A stretch of 64,000 nucleotides of DNA, taken from NCBI GenBank assembly GCA_029582165.1, contig CM055888.1:33961408-34025407 (forward strand), written 5' to 3'. This document shows positions 12,231-23,426 of this stretch, in pieces (within the stretch, counting starts at the first letter, position 1; each line of letters starts with the position of its first letter). The DNA comes from Portulaca oleracea (taxonomy: Eukaryota; Streptophyta; Magnoliopsida; Caryophyllales; Portulacaceae). The notes under the pieces are model-generated. The model was not told the origin of the DNA and did no database searches. It was given only the letters and a program-made list of their open reading frames with translations. The translations under genes were made by a program, and so were the position numbers.

Positions 12231-13092
12231 GCAACCAACCCTGGAAATGGAACATAGTTCTACTAATGAAGAGCTGCATAACTTTGAAGTGGTGGCGATT
12301 TTGAACAAGGACAAAGCTCCATTTGACTTCGATCCCTACTCAAACCCTAAGGTCCACTTAATTCTTAAGAGGCAAGGCTACTTTCTTGGGATGCTACTAG
12401 GAAAGAACCCGAAGAACAAGATTCCCCCTGTGATAAAAACTTTTAATTAAAGAGGGAGATTTGGCTTAGCATATAAGCCAACTGACAAGGAGGTAAAGGT
12501 TGCAAAGATGGCTATTGCTGAGCAAAAGAGGATGGACAACCCTCCTACGCTATACCAAATGAAACCATACCCTCTTACTCTGAATGGGCAATTCATTAAG
12601 GAAGGGGACGACTTCCCTTACTGTGGCTTCCCAGAGCCAATCTACTTTATAAGTTAGAGAATACAGGTGGCTGGGCTAGAGATTTTCAAGGACTATTCCA
12701 CTAATATGGCTACTGTCTTTGTCCCCGCTCAGGACAAGCAACCACCGTTAGAGTGGACTCATCTCGCTGGGAATGGCATATTCGGCATGCTGTTCGGACA
12801 AGAAGCTCACTAGAAAAGACTGAAGCTGATGTTGTTATCGCTGTACTATCCAACCCAAGGTTCAACCGAAGTCTTATGATTACTGAAGATGGAAAAGCTA
12901 ATATGGTCTTCTGGGTCGATGTTGAAGAGAATAGTTTTATCCTGTCTGTAGGAGAGTCTGTCCCTAAGGTCATTGAGTCCGTCCTAAAGGTCTTGAGTCG
13001 GGTGGGGTTAACATCGAGTCTACTGGAGATCTACTTCTTTCTACATTCAATAAGATGAACATTTCTGCTTACTCTATTCCTCTTCCCTTCCC
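12231..13092 (+). other. Degenerate linker between protease and RT
   Basis: Frame-broken coding text continues from protease toward RT. It includes a 79-codon stretch at 12211-12450 and, after it, GRFGLAYKPTDKE (G-patch-like, often seen here in Tat elements) and pieces such as LYQMKPYPLTLNGQF and VFVPAQDKQPPLEW. The ORF at 12753-13058 is in an unlikely frame. No catalytic motif is expected here. Confidence 0.5.
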
Positions 13093-15243
13093 TTGAACTA
13101 TTGTGCCAACAATAATCTTGAATTTAATGAACCCTTAAATGAACCTGATGATAAACTTGAGCACAAAATGGCGGTGTTAGAAGATACCAAAATTATAAAT
13201 GTGGGTACGAAGGATAAGCCTCGAGAGTTGAAGTTGGGTAGCTCTCTAACCAAAGAGGAGCAACTAGCATTCATGGAGCTTCTCAGAAAGTTGGTAGATG
13301 TGTTCGCTTGGTCTTACGGGGACATGCCTGGGATTGACAGGGACATCGCAGAACATACTATACCATTGCTTCCAAATGCAAAGCCAGTTCGGTAGAAGGC
13401 CATGAGGATTAAGCCAGAATGGGCCAAGAAGATTGAAGAGGAAGTGATCAAGCAGCTCAACGCCAAGTTCACTAAAGCAGTCCATTACCCTGAATGGATT
13501 GCCAACATAGTCCCGGTACCTAAGAAAGACGGAAAGGTACGCGTGTGTGTGGACTTCAGAGACCTTAATAAAGCTAGTCCCAAGGATAGTTTCCCATTAC
13601 CTCACATTGAAGTGTTGGTGGATAACACTTGCGGACATGAGCTTTTGTCCTTCATAGATGGATATGTTGGATATAATCAAATTGAGATGGCCAAGGAAGA
13701 CATGGAGAAAACCTCGTTCACAGCCCCATTGGGAATATATTGTTATGTGGTCATGCCCTTTGGTCTCAAGAATGCTGGTGCAACATACCAAAGGACTGTT
13801 AATACATTGCTCCATGACATGATGCATAAAGAAGTAGAAGTTTATGTGGATGATATGATTGTTAAGTCCAAAACTAGGGAGGAGCATGTTCCTAACCTCC
13901 GCAAATTCTTCTTACGGCTTCGTAAATACAAGATGTGGCTTAACCCAACAAAGTGCACCTTTGGTGTCACCTTTGAAAAGCTATCAGGCTACGGGGTTAG
14001 TCAAAGGGGCATTGAAGTAGATCCCTCAAAGATAAAGGTCATTCAATATCTGCAATTGCCCAAAACAGAAAAGGAGATAAAGGGATTTTTAGGGAGAGTT
14101 CAATACATTAGCAGATTTATCTCTAAACTCACCATGACTTGTGAACCTTTATTCAAGAAATTGAAGAAGGGGAGTAAGATAGAATGGGATGACCAATGCC
14201 AAGGTGCTTTTGACAAGATCAAGGAATACTTGCAACATCCACCAGTCCTTATGCCGCCGGTACCAGATGAGCCTCTCCTCCTTTATCTTACAGTAACCAG
14301 CTCCGCAATGGGGGCTATGCTGGCTCAGAAGATAAAAGGTCAAGAGAGCGCCATTTATTACTTGAGCAAGAAGTTCCTGGAATATGAGAGCTGGTATGCT
14401 GATATAGAGAAAATGGCTCTTGCGCTAGTGTGGGCCACCAAGAAGTTAAGGCATTACATGCTTCCACACATCGTATATGTCATAGCTGAAAATAACCCCA
14501 TCAAATTCATCATGGAACAACCTACCGTGAACAATCGCATCGCTCGCTGGGTGGTCATGCTCTCGGAATTCAATCTCCAATACCTATTCCAAAAGTCCAT
14601 CAAAGGCCGAGTCGTTTCTGACTTTCTAGCTGCATCTCCATCACAGGAACCTCCAAGCACTCACTTGGAGTTCTCAGATGAAGATATCTTTCTTACTGAT
14701 GAAGTTACATGGGAAATGTATTTTGATGGGGCCTCTAATCAGATGGGTTGTGGAGTAGGAGTCCTATTGATCTCTCTAGAGGGGGCTCACATCCCTGTGT
14801 CTGTGAAGTTAGATTTTGATGCCACCAACAATGCCACAGAATATGAGGCATGTATAAAGGGATTACAAGCAGCTCTGACTATAGGTGTTCGCCATATAAA
14901 GGTCTTTGGAGATTCTAGCCTCATCATCAATTAGGCTAAGAATACATGGAAGGTACGAAATGAATGCCTTATGGCATATCAACAGAAACTCCTAGGACTT
15001 GCCGACCAATTCGAGAAGATCAGTTTTCAATACCTCTCAAGGGATCACAACGAGATGGTCGATGCCATGGCTAAACTATCATCGATGGTGTCAATCCCAG
15101 CAGGCACGCTTCAACTACCCGTGATAATAGAACGACAATCTAAACCAGCATACATATGCACCATGGACATTCAAGAAATCGATACTAAGGCATGGTTTTA
15201 TGATATATACAACTTTCTGCGGAAATGGGAGTATCCAGCTTAG
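13093..15243 (+). pseudogene. Reverse transcriptase, RNase H and archaeal-type RNase H of the Tat element
   Basis: One reading frame interrupted only by in-frame stops at 13393-13395 and 14932-14934. It encodes RT fingers/palm (VPVPKKDGKVRVCVDFRDL, MPFGLKNAGATYQR) with the catalytic YVDD at residues 148-151 of the 13402 ORF. A first RNase H follows (YYLSKKFLEYESWYADIEKM). A second RNase H then reads MYFDGASNQMGCGVGVLL ... NNATEYEACIKGLQAAL ... VFGDSSLIIN, continuing after the stop as MAYQQKLL ... SRDHNEMVDAMAKLSS. The two RNase H domains place it in the Tat lineage. Catalytic residues look preserved, so decay is recent or mild apart from the stops. Confidence 0.9.
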
Positions 15244-16680
15244 CTGGATGCCCGAGGACAACGAGCGATCGGGTCTTTAGGAGCACAATACTGCTTAATC
15301 CAAGATCATTTGTATAAGAAGTCAGCTACAGGCATCAATTTATTGTGTATAGATGCCAAATATGCAGAAGAAGTCATGACCACTATACATGGAGGAGAGT
15401 GCAGCCCTCACATGAATGGGCGTATGCTGGCTAAGAAAGTACAGCGGGCTGGGTACTATTAGACGACCATGGAAGTAGATTGTTTGAACTTCGTCCGAAA
15501 GTGTCACAAATGTCAAGAGTATGCTAATTTGCAACATCAACCTCCTTCGTATCTGACCACCTCGACATCACCATGGCCATTTTCAGTATGGGGTATCAAC
15601 ATCATTGGCCACTATACATGACCACTATACATGGAGGAGAGTGCGACCCTCACATGAATAGGCGTATGTTGGCTAAGAAAGTACAGCGGGCAGGGTACTA
15701 TTGGACGACCATGGAAGCAGATTGTTTGAACTTCGTCCGAAAGTGTCACAAATGTCAAGAGTATGCTAATTTGCAACATCAACATCCTTCGTATCTGTCC
15801 ACCTTGACATCACCATGGCCATTTTCAGTATGGGGTATCAACATCATTGGCAAGATACACCCTACAGGAACGTGAGGTCCTAAGTACATCTTGGTTGCTA
15901 TTGATTACTTCACTAAGTGGGTGGAGGCAGCTTCTTATGCCAAACTCACATCCAAGCAGGTGGCTAAGTTTATCCTTCGAAACATCATATGCATGTATGG
16001 GGTACCTCATGAGATCATCAGCGACAATGGAAGTCATTTCCGAAAGGAAATAGAGACGCTGCTTACCTCATGTCATATTCAACATCACCGATCTTCACCC
16101 TATAGACCTCAAGCTAATGGAGTAGTGGAGGTAGCAAACAAAACGGTGGCAGGGATCATTAGGAAGATGACCATTACCTATAAGGATTGGCCAGATAAAC
16201 TACCATTCGCCCTATGGGGATACCTCACCTCCATATGAACTGCTATAGGGGGTAACCCCATATTCTTTAGTTTCTGGGATGGAAGCAGTCCTTCCAGTTG
16301 AATTAGCAATCCCTTCACTATGAATAGTGGCAGAAAGTCAATTGTCAGAAGCAGAATGGGCGCGAGCAAGGTTTGAAGAATTGATGTTGATAGATGAAAG
16401 GCGGTTAAGGGCATTGCATAATGTGCAAGTGTACCAAAGCAGGATCACCTGTGCTTTCAACAAAAGAGCTAAGGATCGTGCACTTCAAGTAGGTGATTTG
16501 GTGCTTAAGGTGATGAGGGCACCCGTACAAGACCCTAGAGGGAAGTTTGCACCTAATTGGAAGGGTCCTTATATGATTAAGGAGATTATACCTGGAGGAG
16601 CAGCCCGTCTTGCTACCATGGATGGAGAAGATGTTATCCAACCCACAAATTTGGATCAGCTCAAGTGGTATTACGCTTAA
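15244..16680 (+). pseudogene. Integrase of the Tat element with internal duplication
   Basis: The zinc-binding HHCC end (FVRKCHKCQEYANLQHQ), catalytic core (AIDYFTKWVEAASY, EIISDNGSHFRKEIE, SSPYRPQANGVVEVANKT) and C-terminal DNA-binding part (16327-16680, KGPYMIKEIIPGGAARLATM) are all readable. The D, D and E catalytic positions appear present. The HHCC region is tandemly duplicated (15376-15609 and 15618-15851), which breaks the frame. Further stops lie near 15871 and 16235. The product would not be functional. Confidence 0.85.
15376..15851 (+). repeat. Tandem duplication of 234 bp inside integrase
   Basis: Positions 15376-15609 and 15618-15851 are near-identical, both from ATGACCACTATACATGGAGG to ATCATTGGC, separated by 8 bases (CACTATAC). 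The unit carries the integrase zinc-binding region. Eight bases longer than a multiple of three per unit, the duplication shifts the frame. Template switching during reverse transcription is a plausible cause. Confidence 0.9.
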
Positions 16681-16898
16681 TATAGCCAATTAACTGAAAA
16701 ATTAACTTTCAAACACTTGGGTTATATTAAAATAAGTGCTCATTAAGACAATTGAACAACGATTGGAAGAATGTCATTTTTATTTCATTAAGAGACAATG
16801 TAAGTACATTGCTTGTTATTGAAAAGTTCGAAAATCAAATACAAGATTATTTAAGGGCAACAGCAGTTTCATTTCTTTCCTTCATTTCTTTCCATCTC
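16681..16898. other. Spacer between integrase and antisense gene
   Basis: About 220 bp of non-coding sequence lies between the integrase stop and the end of the convergent antisense ORF. No further feature was recognised. Confidence 0.4.
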
Positions 16899-18156
16899 CT
16901 AATCTTCATTCACTTCCATTACATCGCCAGCAGTCTCGGGGTTTGTCTCTTCATCTCTTTGACTAACTGGTCTCGTCTCTGTATTCTTCGGGCGATAAAC
17001 TCTCTTAGGTTGTTTTGTACCTTCGACCCTAGGACTAAGTCGGTTCTTTGCAGATGTTTTAGGCCCTAACCGGTCCTTTACTGTGGTTCGGGGACCAAGT
17101 CTTTCCTTCACCAATGCTACTACTTGTACTCTTCTCGCCTCCCCGGCTCGACAGGACTCCACAGTCGCTATCAACCATCCCTGATAGCCCGAATCAGCAT
17201 AGGGAGACACGTGCGCCTTCGAAGGGGCACGAATGGTGGGCCTTTTCTCCCAATATTTCAGCCACGATTCCACGACAGATTGACGAAGCTTCAGGCACTC
17301 GGGGGCTTCACATTATCACATAGCAGCTCAGGGATGATTTGTTTCCGCCCCATCTGCCTTCGCACTCGATCAGGGAAGTAGTAGTCATATGTGTCAAACC
17401 CGCAATGCACACATATGCGTTCCTCGAATCACAAATGACATATTCAGGGATATTCCACCACTCAATCCACTATATAATATCCCGAGGCTCTTTAAGGAAC
17501 GTGATCCATGTTGTGACTGAGCGAAGATCGGTGTATTTTCTCTTCCTTTGACAGTAATTCGCCAAGGCAGAAGATGTCTTGGGTTCCTCTACGAGTCCCA
17601 AATGCTCCATCAACCATATCTGTCCAAACAAAGAGAAGTAATTAGCAAGGGTTATAATTGCACACCAATTTATCCCAAACTAAAGGAAATGGCTTAGGTT
17701 AATTACCTGGAGTAACAGGGGGCTTCCTCGGTACTCATGTTCAAGATTGGGGTCATCTAAACCCAACATTGTCTCTGCCAGCATCAAAGGAAACGAGTTG
17801 TAACCTCGACCCATGTCCTTAACAACCCGAATCAGATTAGTCGGGCCAGTGCGTCGTCCTCCATGGTAGAAACAGAATTCACCCAAAAGGCATAACACGA
17901 GAGCTCAAACTCTTATCACGGGGTTGTACTCTAAGGTTTCAGGAGCTTGAAAGTATTCAACAATAGTTTGATAATGTACCTTCTCGCCAATTAAGGCACT
18001 TCCGATGACGCGGGAAGGGAGGCACAACAGCTCATTGTACTCCTTGCTGGAATTAGTAGACAGTGGCGGCGAAGTTGGGGGAGCATAATGGTTTTTTCCC
18101 AAGATTGAGGACCATTCCTCCGACAATGGGCATAGTTCCTGATAATTGCTTTTCAT
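16899..18156 (-). pseudogene. Antisense plant-mobile-domain (PMD)-like gene of the Tat element, with an intron
   Basis: Read on the minus strand from ATG at 18156. The frame is open to a single stop near 17899-17901, then continues (GRRTGPTNLIRVVKDMGRG, MLAETMLGLDDPNLEHEY) to CCAG at 17707. A GT-AG intron of 87 bp (17620-17706) follows. Exon 2 resumes in the same phase as IWLMEHLGLVEEPKT and reaches WWNIPEYVICDSRNAY. A one-base shift near 17395 restores the family motif YYFPDRVRRQMGRKQIIPE, the Y-x-P-x-RV-x-RQ-x-G region of plant mobile domain proteins. Another shift leads to a basic, repetitive tail (17273-16899). The PMD assignment is from motif memory. Antisense ORFs are known in Tat elements; function is unknown. 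Confidence 0.6.
17620..17706 (-). other. Predicted spliceosomal intron in the antisense PMD gene
   Basis: On the minus strand the exon ends CCAG, followed by GTAATTAACC, and the intron ends TTTGTTTGGACAG before ATATGG. Length is 87 bp, phase 0, and the intron is AT-rich. Without splicing the frame stops after 9 codons; with it the PMD-like frame continues about 60 codons to the next stop. Confidence 0.65.
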
Positions 18157-18480
18157 GACTATGTTTTTGAGGATTTAGATAGTGAATTAGGGGTAGTTTT
18201 GAGTGTAAATCTTGATTTATATTCCGATTTCCCTACTATACTTGGTGTTGTTGTTTGTGATGTAAATTTGTAGATTTGAGGCTAAATCACCAATGATTCC
18301 TCAACATTTGACGAGATTGAGTACACCACGGACCTCCCCTACTAAATACCGAACCGTGGTATGAATTTGGTTTGAACGGACGACGAAACCCACGACTAGG
18401 GGCTACTATGGTCAGCCTGTGGTGGAGCCGACATACCGTGGCTGGAAGCAGCTAGTCGTGTTTCGCGAGTAGAAGAAGCC
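18157..18480. other. Region upstream of the antisense gene, Tat 3' end
   Basis: Non-coding sequence that would hold the antisense promoter and the plus-strand polypurine tract. A candidate purine-rich stretch (GAGTAGAAGAAG) lies near 18468-18479, but no LTR start was proven after it. Confidence 0.3.
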
Positions 18481-20022
18481 AGCAGCATCAACATTTTATG
18501 GGCCATCAATTCAATTCATTGCATTCAACATTCATTGGCAAATGAAAAAGGAGAGAAGTGGAGGGATCATTTCATTATATTTTCATCCATCATTCATTCG
18601 TCCAATCACCCAAAGGATAAGTGGAAGCCATTACCTTCATGCGGCCTAATCAACAACAAGAGAGAGGTGGAGGAATTCACTTCATTCCTTCAAACATTTA
18701 TGCGGCCCAATCACAAGGAGGAGAGATGGAGGCCCATTGACTTCATTCACCAACCATTTCACTCGGCTCAATCATAAAGGAGTAAAGTGAGGGCCATGAA
18801 TTCACTTCATTCATTCACTATCCACTCAGTCCATTCATTCCATTCAGGCATTCCAATGACAAGAGGGGGAAGTGGAAGAAATTAACATGATTCAGTCAAC
18901 ACAAAGAAGAGAAATAGAGCTTGAGGCGATGGTCGCCAGGCGACCGCAAAGCCCACGGTCCGTAGTCAAGCTGCAAGATGCGTCTTTGTGACCTTGTTTC
19001 ACAAGTAAAAGAAAGGGCATGTGACGGTTAGAGGGTGTTTTGTCATATATTCATCATTCATTAATCATTTAGCATCTATTTTATCATTGGTCTTTCAAGA
19101 GAGAAAACAAGGAGAAACTCTAATCAAATCATCCACTCATCAATAACTACATCAAGATTCAAGATTGCGATCGATTCGAAGAGAAGCGAAGTTCAAGATT
19201 CGGGAAGAAATTATCAATACTTGCGAGGAAGACTCCACCCCGGGATCGAAAGACTCGACGGTCATATTCCTTGTAGTTTGTATCTCTTTTCGATTTCTTT
19301 CTTTGTTTTGAGAATTAATCATGATGTTTGGAACTTGTGTCGTGCTTTTCTTAAACATGAGTGAGTAGTTTCTTTGAATTCTAGGGTTTTACAACCTGAA
19401 ACAATGTAGTTTGATTTAGTATTATCAGTTTGTGCATGAATTCTTGTTTTGAATCAATAAAAGGTTATGTTTTCTATGTTTATGAGTGTTCTTTAGGCCT
19501 GGAATGCTTGTAATTTGAGATTAACCTGAGAAGTACTGAAAGGTGAATTAGGATAATCTGACTACCAACCTTTCTACCTAGTTTGTGAAATTTGAGAAAA
19601 GAATAGCAGACTAGGGAACCTTTTGATAACTAGAATATTTTAGACCTTCAACTTTGATTAACTTGAAAAGCATACGAAAGTTGTAATTTAGGTTAATCGA
19701 GGTAATTCTATTCGCATCGAAAGAGCAGTAGAGTTCTTATGGTTGTCGTTCTTGATTTGTTCTTGAATGTATGATTGTGCAGGCTAGGTTTTTGTAATTG
19801 AACTCGTTGTTAGGCTAGCATCTCCCTAGAAATATTTCTCTCTTGATAAGAATCTTTGATTGTTTTTCCCTACTTAAATAGTTTTAATTAGTGTCTAAAA
19901 CCTTACAAAACCCAAAACCTGATTAGTTGAGCAATCCTGATAGAGATTAGTTTTCTGAGCTGCTAATTGAGTCCCTGTGGGATCGACCTTGACGTGCTAC
20001 TTCGTAAATCGTGCGCTTGCGG
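18481..20022 (+). repeat. LTR-like block ending in an Athila-type U5
   Basis: The block is rich in repeated CATTCATT/GGCCCAATCA phrases at its start. It ends GTCCCTGTGGGATCGACC...CGTGCGCTTGCGG (19970-20022), strongly resembling the U5 end of Athila-like LTRs. The minus-strand Athila LTR at 27640-27740 has the same GTGGGATCGACC...CGTGCGCTTG arrangement. No primer site follows, so the element's body is missing. No gene is supported; ORFs at 18535 and 19152 are shadows. Confidence 0.45.
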
Positions 20023-20640
20023 CCCTGCCAGTTCCTTCATTCCGAAGCGAAACACATGTATTTTGGAATCCCAAAATGTTTCAGCAACTCGAAGGAAGTC
20101 GAAATTCACACAAACCTACCGCAAGCTCAACAACTGCGTTAGCTTGTATCTTCCGAGCTCTCGCATTTCTTCCTTGGATAGAGCGCTCATCCAAGTTGCT
20201 AGCTTCTTCTCGAAAGCCATCGATCTCTTCTTTTTAAGGAATTTTATAGCTCTTTTTAATACCTCACAAGTTAGAAGATGTTGGATGAATTGTGAATGTT
20301 TGGAGGGGTATTTATATTATTCAAAGGAGCTCAAAAATGGATTAAAATCACCACAAACGGTCATACAACCATTGATGATCATATCCCATGATTCAAGCTT
20401 TTGCAACGCTAAAAATCAAAAAGAAAAAAAGCAAGGCTCGGCGGCCTTGCTCATCACCAGATAGGCGCGCGCCTCGCCCGGGCCCAGCTTCGCTTTGGCC
20501 CAAAAGGAAGGCCGCCGGGGTTTCTTTTTTTTTGTTGGGCTTTGGGAATTTGGTCCTACAACCCATGTGTGTTATCTATTTCGAGTTTTTGGTCGATCCA
20601 ATCAAATCTTACTCTGAAATTTATGCCCGATAAACTCTGA
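20023..20640 (-). repeat. LTR- or promoter-like block on the minus strand
   Basis: On the minus strand AATATAAATACCCCTCC (about 20308-20325) makes a good TATA box and precedes a leader with an ATG. The upstream part is GC-rich with GCCGCCGAGCC-like text (20435-20520). This may be U3-R of an unplaced LTR. The plus ORFs 19967-20464 and 20388-20633 have no family features. Confidence 0.3.
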
Positions 20641-20819
20641 CACTTAGGTTTTTTTGTTTTTTGTTTTCTTTTTTATATTTTTTCCGTTTGGGGAAGCAGG
20701 ATGGATCCCTTTGCATAAATAAAACATAAATGCATTAGATAGATGAGTCACGATACAAAGCATTAATAGAGTCTTGCATTAAAAAAAAGTAAATAAAAAA
20801 TAAAAAAAAGAGGTCTTGC
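20641..20819. other. T-rich spacer
   Basis: Homopolymer-rich (T and A runs), with a repeated AGTCTTGCAT at about 20771 and 20822. No gene seen. Confidence 0.4.
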
Positions 20820-23143
20820 ATGAGTCTTGCATTGCATACAGGAGGAGCCTTTAGCCGAACCATATCAAGGAGCTCCAATCGCCGCTGTCTTCAGCCATGT
20901 CACCACCGACATTCAAAGTTTCGGCATTGGAGGTACTCGCAGTACCAAAATAAGTATCCCATGAGTAATAATCAGGGCCGGTCATGGGATCAAGGCTTGA
21001 TAATATCGGGTATGAAAGAACCGGAGGTGTCGGAGGCGACAAAGGCACTAGAGGAGGAGAAGGAGTGTTTCGTGTCTACATCGGGACAGGAGATGGACCC
21101 CTCGAAGGTATTGGAGCAGGAGACGGCTCCCTTGGTGGTGACGGCATTGGAGATGGCTCCCTCGGAGGTGATGGCTCAGACAAAGGCACCTTTGGTGGGA
21201 TCAGAGATGTCCTTGAAGGTGATGGCATCACAGATTCTTGCGAAGCAGCCAACCAAGAATGCTTCGGGACGTACCTACCAAAAGATGGAGTCGGCCAAGC
21301 AGATTTCATTGCATAACCGGGGGCTGGCCAATTAGAAGAAGAAGACCCTCCTAACTAAGAATGTTGGGGTGCTGACCACTCCTGTGGGCCCATGGGCCAT
21401 GAAGGACCCATATCAGGAGCAGGGATGGGCCATCCCGTGGAGTAAGTGTCAGAGCCAAATGAAGGAGTAGTAGGAGGTGCAGGATATGAAGCAGCATCAT
21501 CCGCTAGGGCCTGAGTACTAGTATACCCTAAGGATGCACCTGAGTCACGATCCCTCACCACTATCTTGCGACCTCGATGACCAGAGCGCACGGAAGCAAG
21601 AGTCCGACAAGAATGAGAAGGCCGATAAGTGGCATTGGACTCTGAAGTATCCTCCACCCAATATGAAGGAGGTCGAGTGTCGCCGCCATATCCAGCGCTG
21701 TGATATGAGCCTCCCTGATCATATGGCTCTCCTAAGGACATTTGAGCCATATCATCCTCCATATGCTGAGAATGGTGAGAATGGGCTCCAGAACCGCTTC
21801 TACGAGAGCCAGCAAAGCCTTGACCCTCGATCAAAATACCCTTCCCGTGACCCTCGGGAATCGCTGCTAATGGGATGCGAGAAGAACCACCTACTTCTTC
21901 ACGAGACCGGACTTGTGAAGTGTACTCTCCAGCGGATGAACGACGAGGTGCTTATCTGCGAGGAGGATAACATTCGATCGTCGCGGTGGCTCCCTAGGTA
22001 CAGACTCCGCATCAACCTCCACATCCACGTCTCTAGCTGCAATACCCTGATATCTACCTGAGCCAATGAATGCTTGATGAATATGTTTCTTCATGGTGCT
22101 CCACTCCTTAACTATACACTGAAAGCGTGCCCACCTCCACTGAAAGGAAATAAACCAAGGTTATTCACGAGAAAGGGGAACAACGATAGGCAGTACAGAA
22201 AGGAAATTATCGGTTTCCGATCGAACTCCTGTACTGCAGAGCACGAGCTGCTCTTTTCCACCTCCAAGAAGCCTCCAATCTTTTCTTCTCCAGCAGGAAT
22301 TGCCTCGTCGATGGCCTTGCCATAAGGACCAAGCTGGCCAACACCCAGAAAATGAACATAATGTGCAAAGAAGGAGTGAAATATAGGGAAGGGGTACATA
22401 CCACCCTAAAAGCTAAATGACTAAGGTATCGATCGAGCTCTTTAGCGAAACGATCTTCTAGGACGTTTATGATGAATTGCTCAAAATCCTGACCTTGGAT
22501 GGCATCTCTCCAAGGATCTGCATCTAAGCACCAAGGTTCAAACATCTTCTCTAGAGGATCCATAGGAATGAGAGGCGGATGGCGCCCCAAGATTTACATC
22601 GATGCGCACTCCCCGAGATACCAAACGAAGCCCGAAGGAGACTCAACCAACACACGAAGACGTGTGTCATGCTCCAACAACTCCAAGGGAGCTGGGAGCT
22701 ATGCCAAACCAAAGCCCTCCCATGGGCGCCAGTTCACTTGGGCCTACAATAAAGGAGTTTTATGACAAGTAATCAATAACAAAAGCAGGAAGAGGAAGGA
22801 TAAGAAGTCATACCGGTGTAAGGTTATCTAGGGCGTTCCAAACGTCATCCAAACACCCTACGGTAAATTTCTTGCCTTGTATGTTCTTAACAGGCCAGCG
22901 TTCAGCAGCAGGGATTGACCTACCCTTCTTAGAGCGAATATTCAAAGGGTGAATATATTTGCAAGCCCATGCCTGCATAAAAAGAAAAGAAGAGGGTGAT
23001 CCGCACATAACATAAATAAAGGAAGTGGAGCAACACAAAAGGGAAGCGTCTCGAATGCATACCTCGAGCTCCTTCCATAGTGCAGGGCCATATTGAAAGT
23101 GCAGACGAGCGGGATGCACAATATAAACCACATTAAAGGACAT
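20820..23143 (-). pseudogene. MAIN-like / plant-mobile-domain gene remnant with three introns
   Basis: On the minus strand, in order: ARLHFQYGPALWKELE (exon ends 23063), intron 22973-23062, then AWACKYIHPLNIRSKKGRS...DDVWNALDNLTP. Intron 22744-22813 follows, then NWRPWEGFGLA, FVWYLGECASM and RHPPLIPMDPLEKMFEPWCLDADPW...ELDRYLSHLAFRV, with two stops. Intron 22140-22401 is followed by WRWARFQCIVKEWSTMKK. All introns are GT-AG and phase 0. A Ser/Pro/Gly-rich tail with PPREPSP repeats (21835-20820) follows. This architecture fits PMD proteins of the MAIN / phosphatase-7-long-form-like group. The N-terminal half is missing: it abuts Athila integrase at about 23133-23143. Stops show it is a pseudogene. 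Function in the family is transcription and genome stability (established for MAIN); here unknown. Confidence 0.65.
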
Positions 23144-23405
23144 TGGCAGTTGTTTTCTTCACACTAAAATGTCCCCCACAAGCTTGGTCATGACAAAATG
23201 ATAAGACACTTCCAATCTCATTATCAGGGATACATCTCCTAAAAATCTGGTCAGAACAATACTTAAACAAGTAAAGGTCATCCCAATAGAAAAATTTCAC
23301 CAAAGAAAAGAACTTGTCCCGGTCATGCTTACTGCAACCTAAGGGTACCTCACCAGTAACTAAGTAATTGACAATATCAGCATACCATGGTTCAGATTGA
23401 ACCAT
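23133..23405 (-). pseudogene. Athila integrase N-terminal zinc-binding domain (truncated)
   Basis: The ORF reads SEPWYADIVNYLVTGEVP (the usual RNase H-integrase linker), then RRCIPDNEIGSVLSFCHDQACGGHFSVKKTTA. This is the H-H-C part of the HHCC finger. It ends where the MAIN-like gene remnant begins, so the second half of the finger and the DDE core are lost. Confidence 0.85.
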
Positions 23406-23426
23406 AAGTAACTGCTCATCAGGGAA

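Larger units (their letters stand above)
8551..18480 (+). mobile_element. Degenerate Tat-lineage Ty3/gypsy retrotransposon
   Basis: The order is gag, aspartic protease, reverse transcriptase, RNase H, a second (archaeal-type) RNase H and integrase on the plus strand, then an antisense ORF. Dual RNase H plus an antisense 3' ORF is the hallmark of the Tat group (Retand, Grande, Ogre relatives). Every ORF carries stops or frameshifts, so the copy is dead. The 5' LTR end is recognised at 8550. The 3' LTR was not identified with confidence, so the right limit is approximate. Confidence 0.8.

Noticed and set aside
12753..13058. 101-codon ORF between protease and RT
   Set aside because: Another frame across the same stretch reads more like the Tat linker, and this frame does not connect to RT.
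19967..20464. 165-codon plus ORF
   Set aside because: It spans the boundary between two LTR-like blocks and shows no family resemblance; the opposite strand carries a better promoter-like signal.
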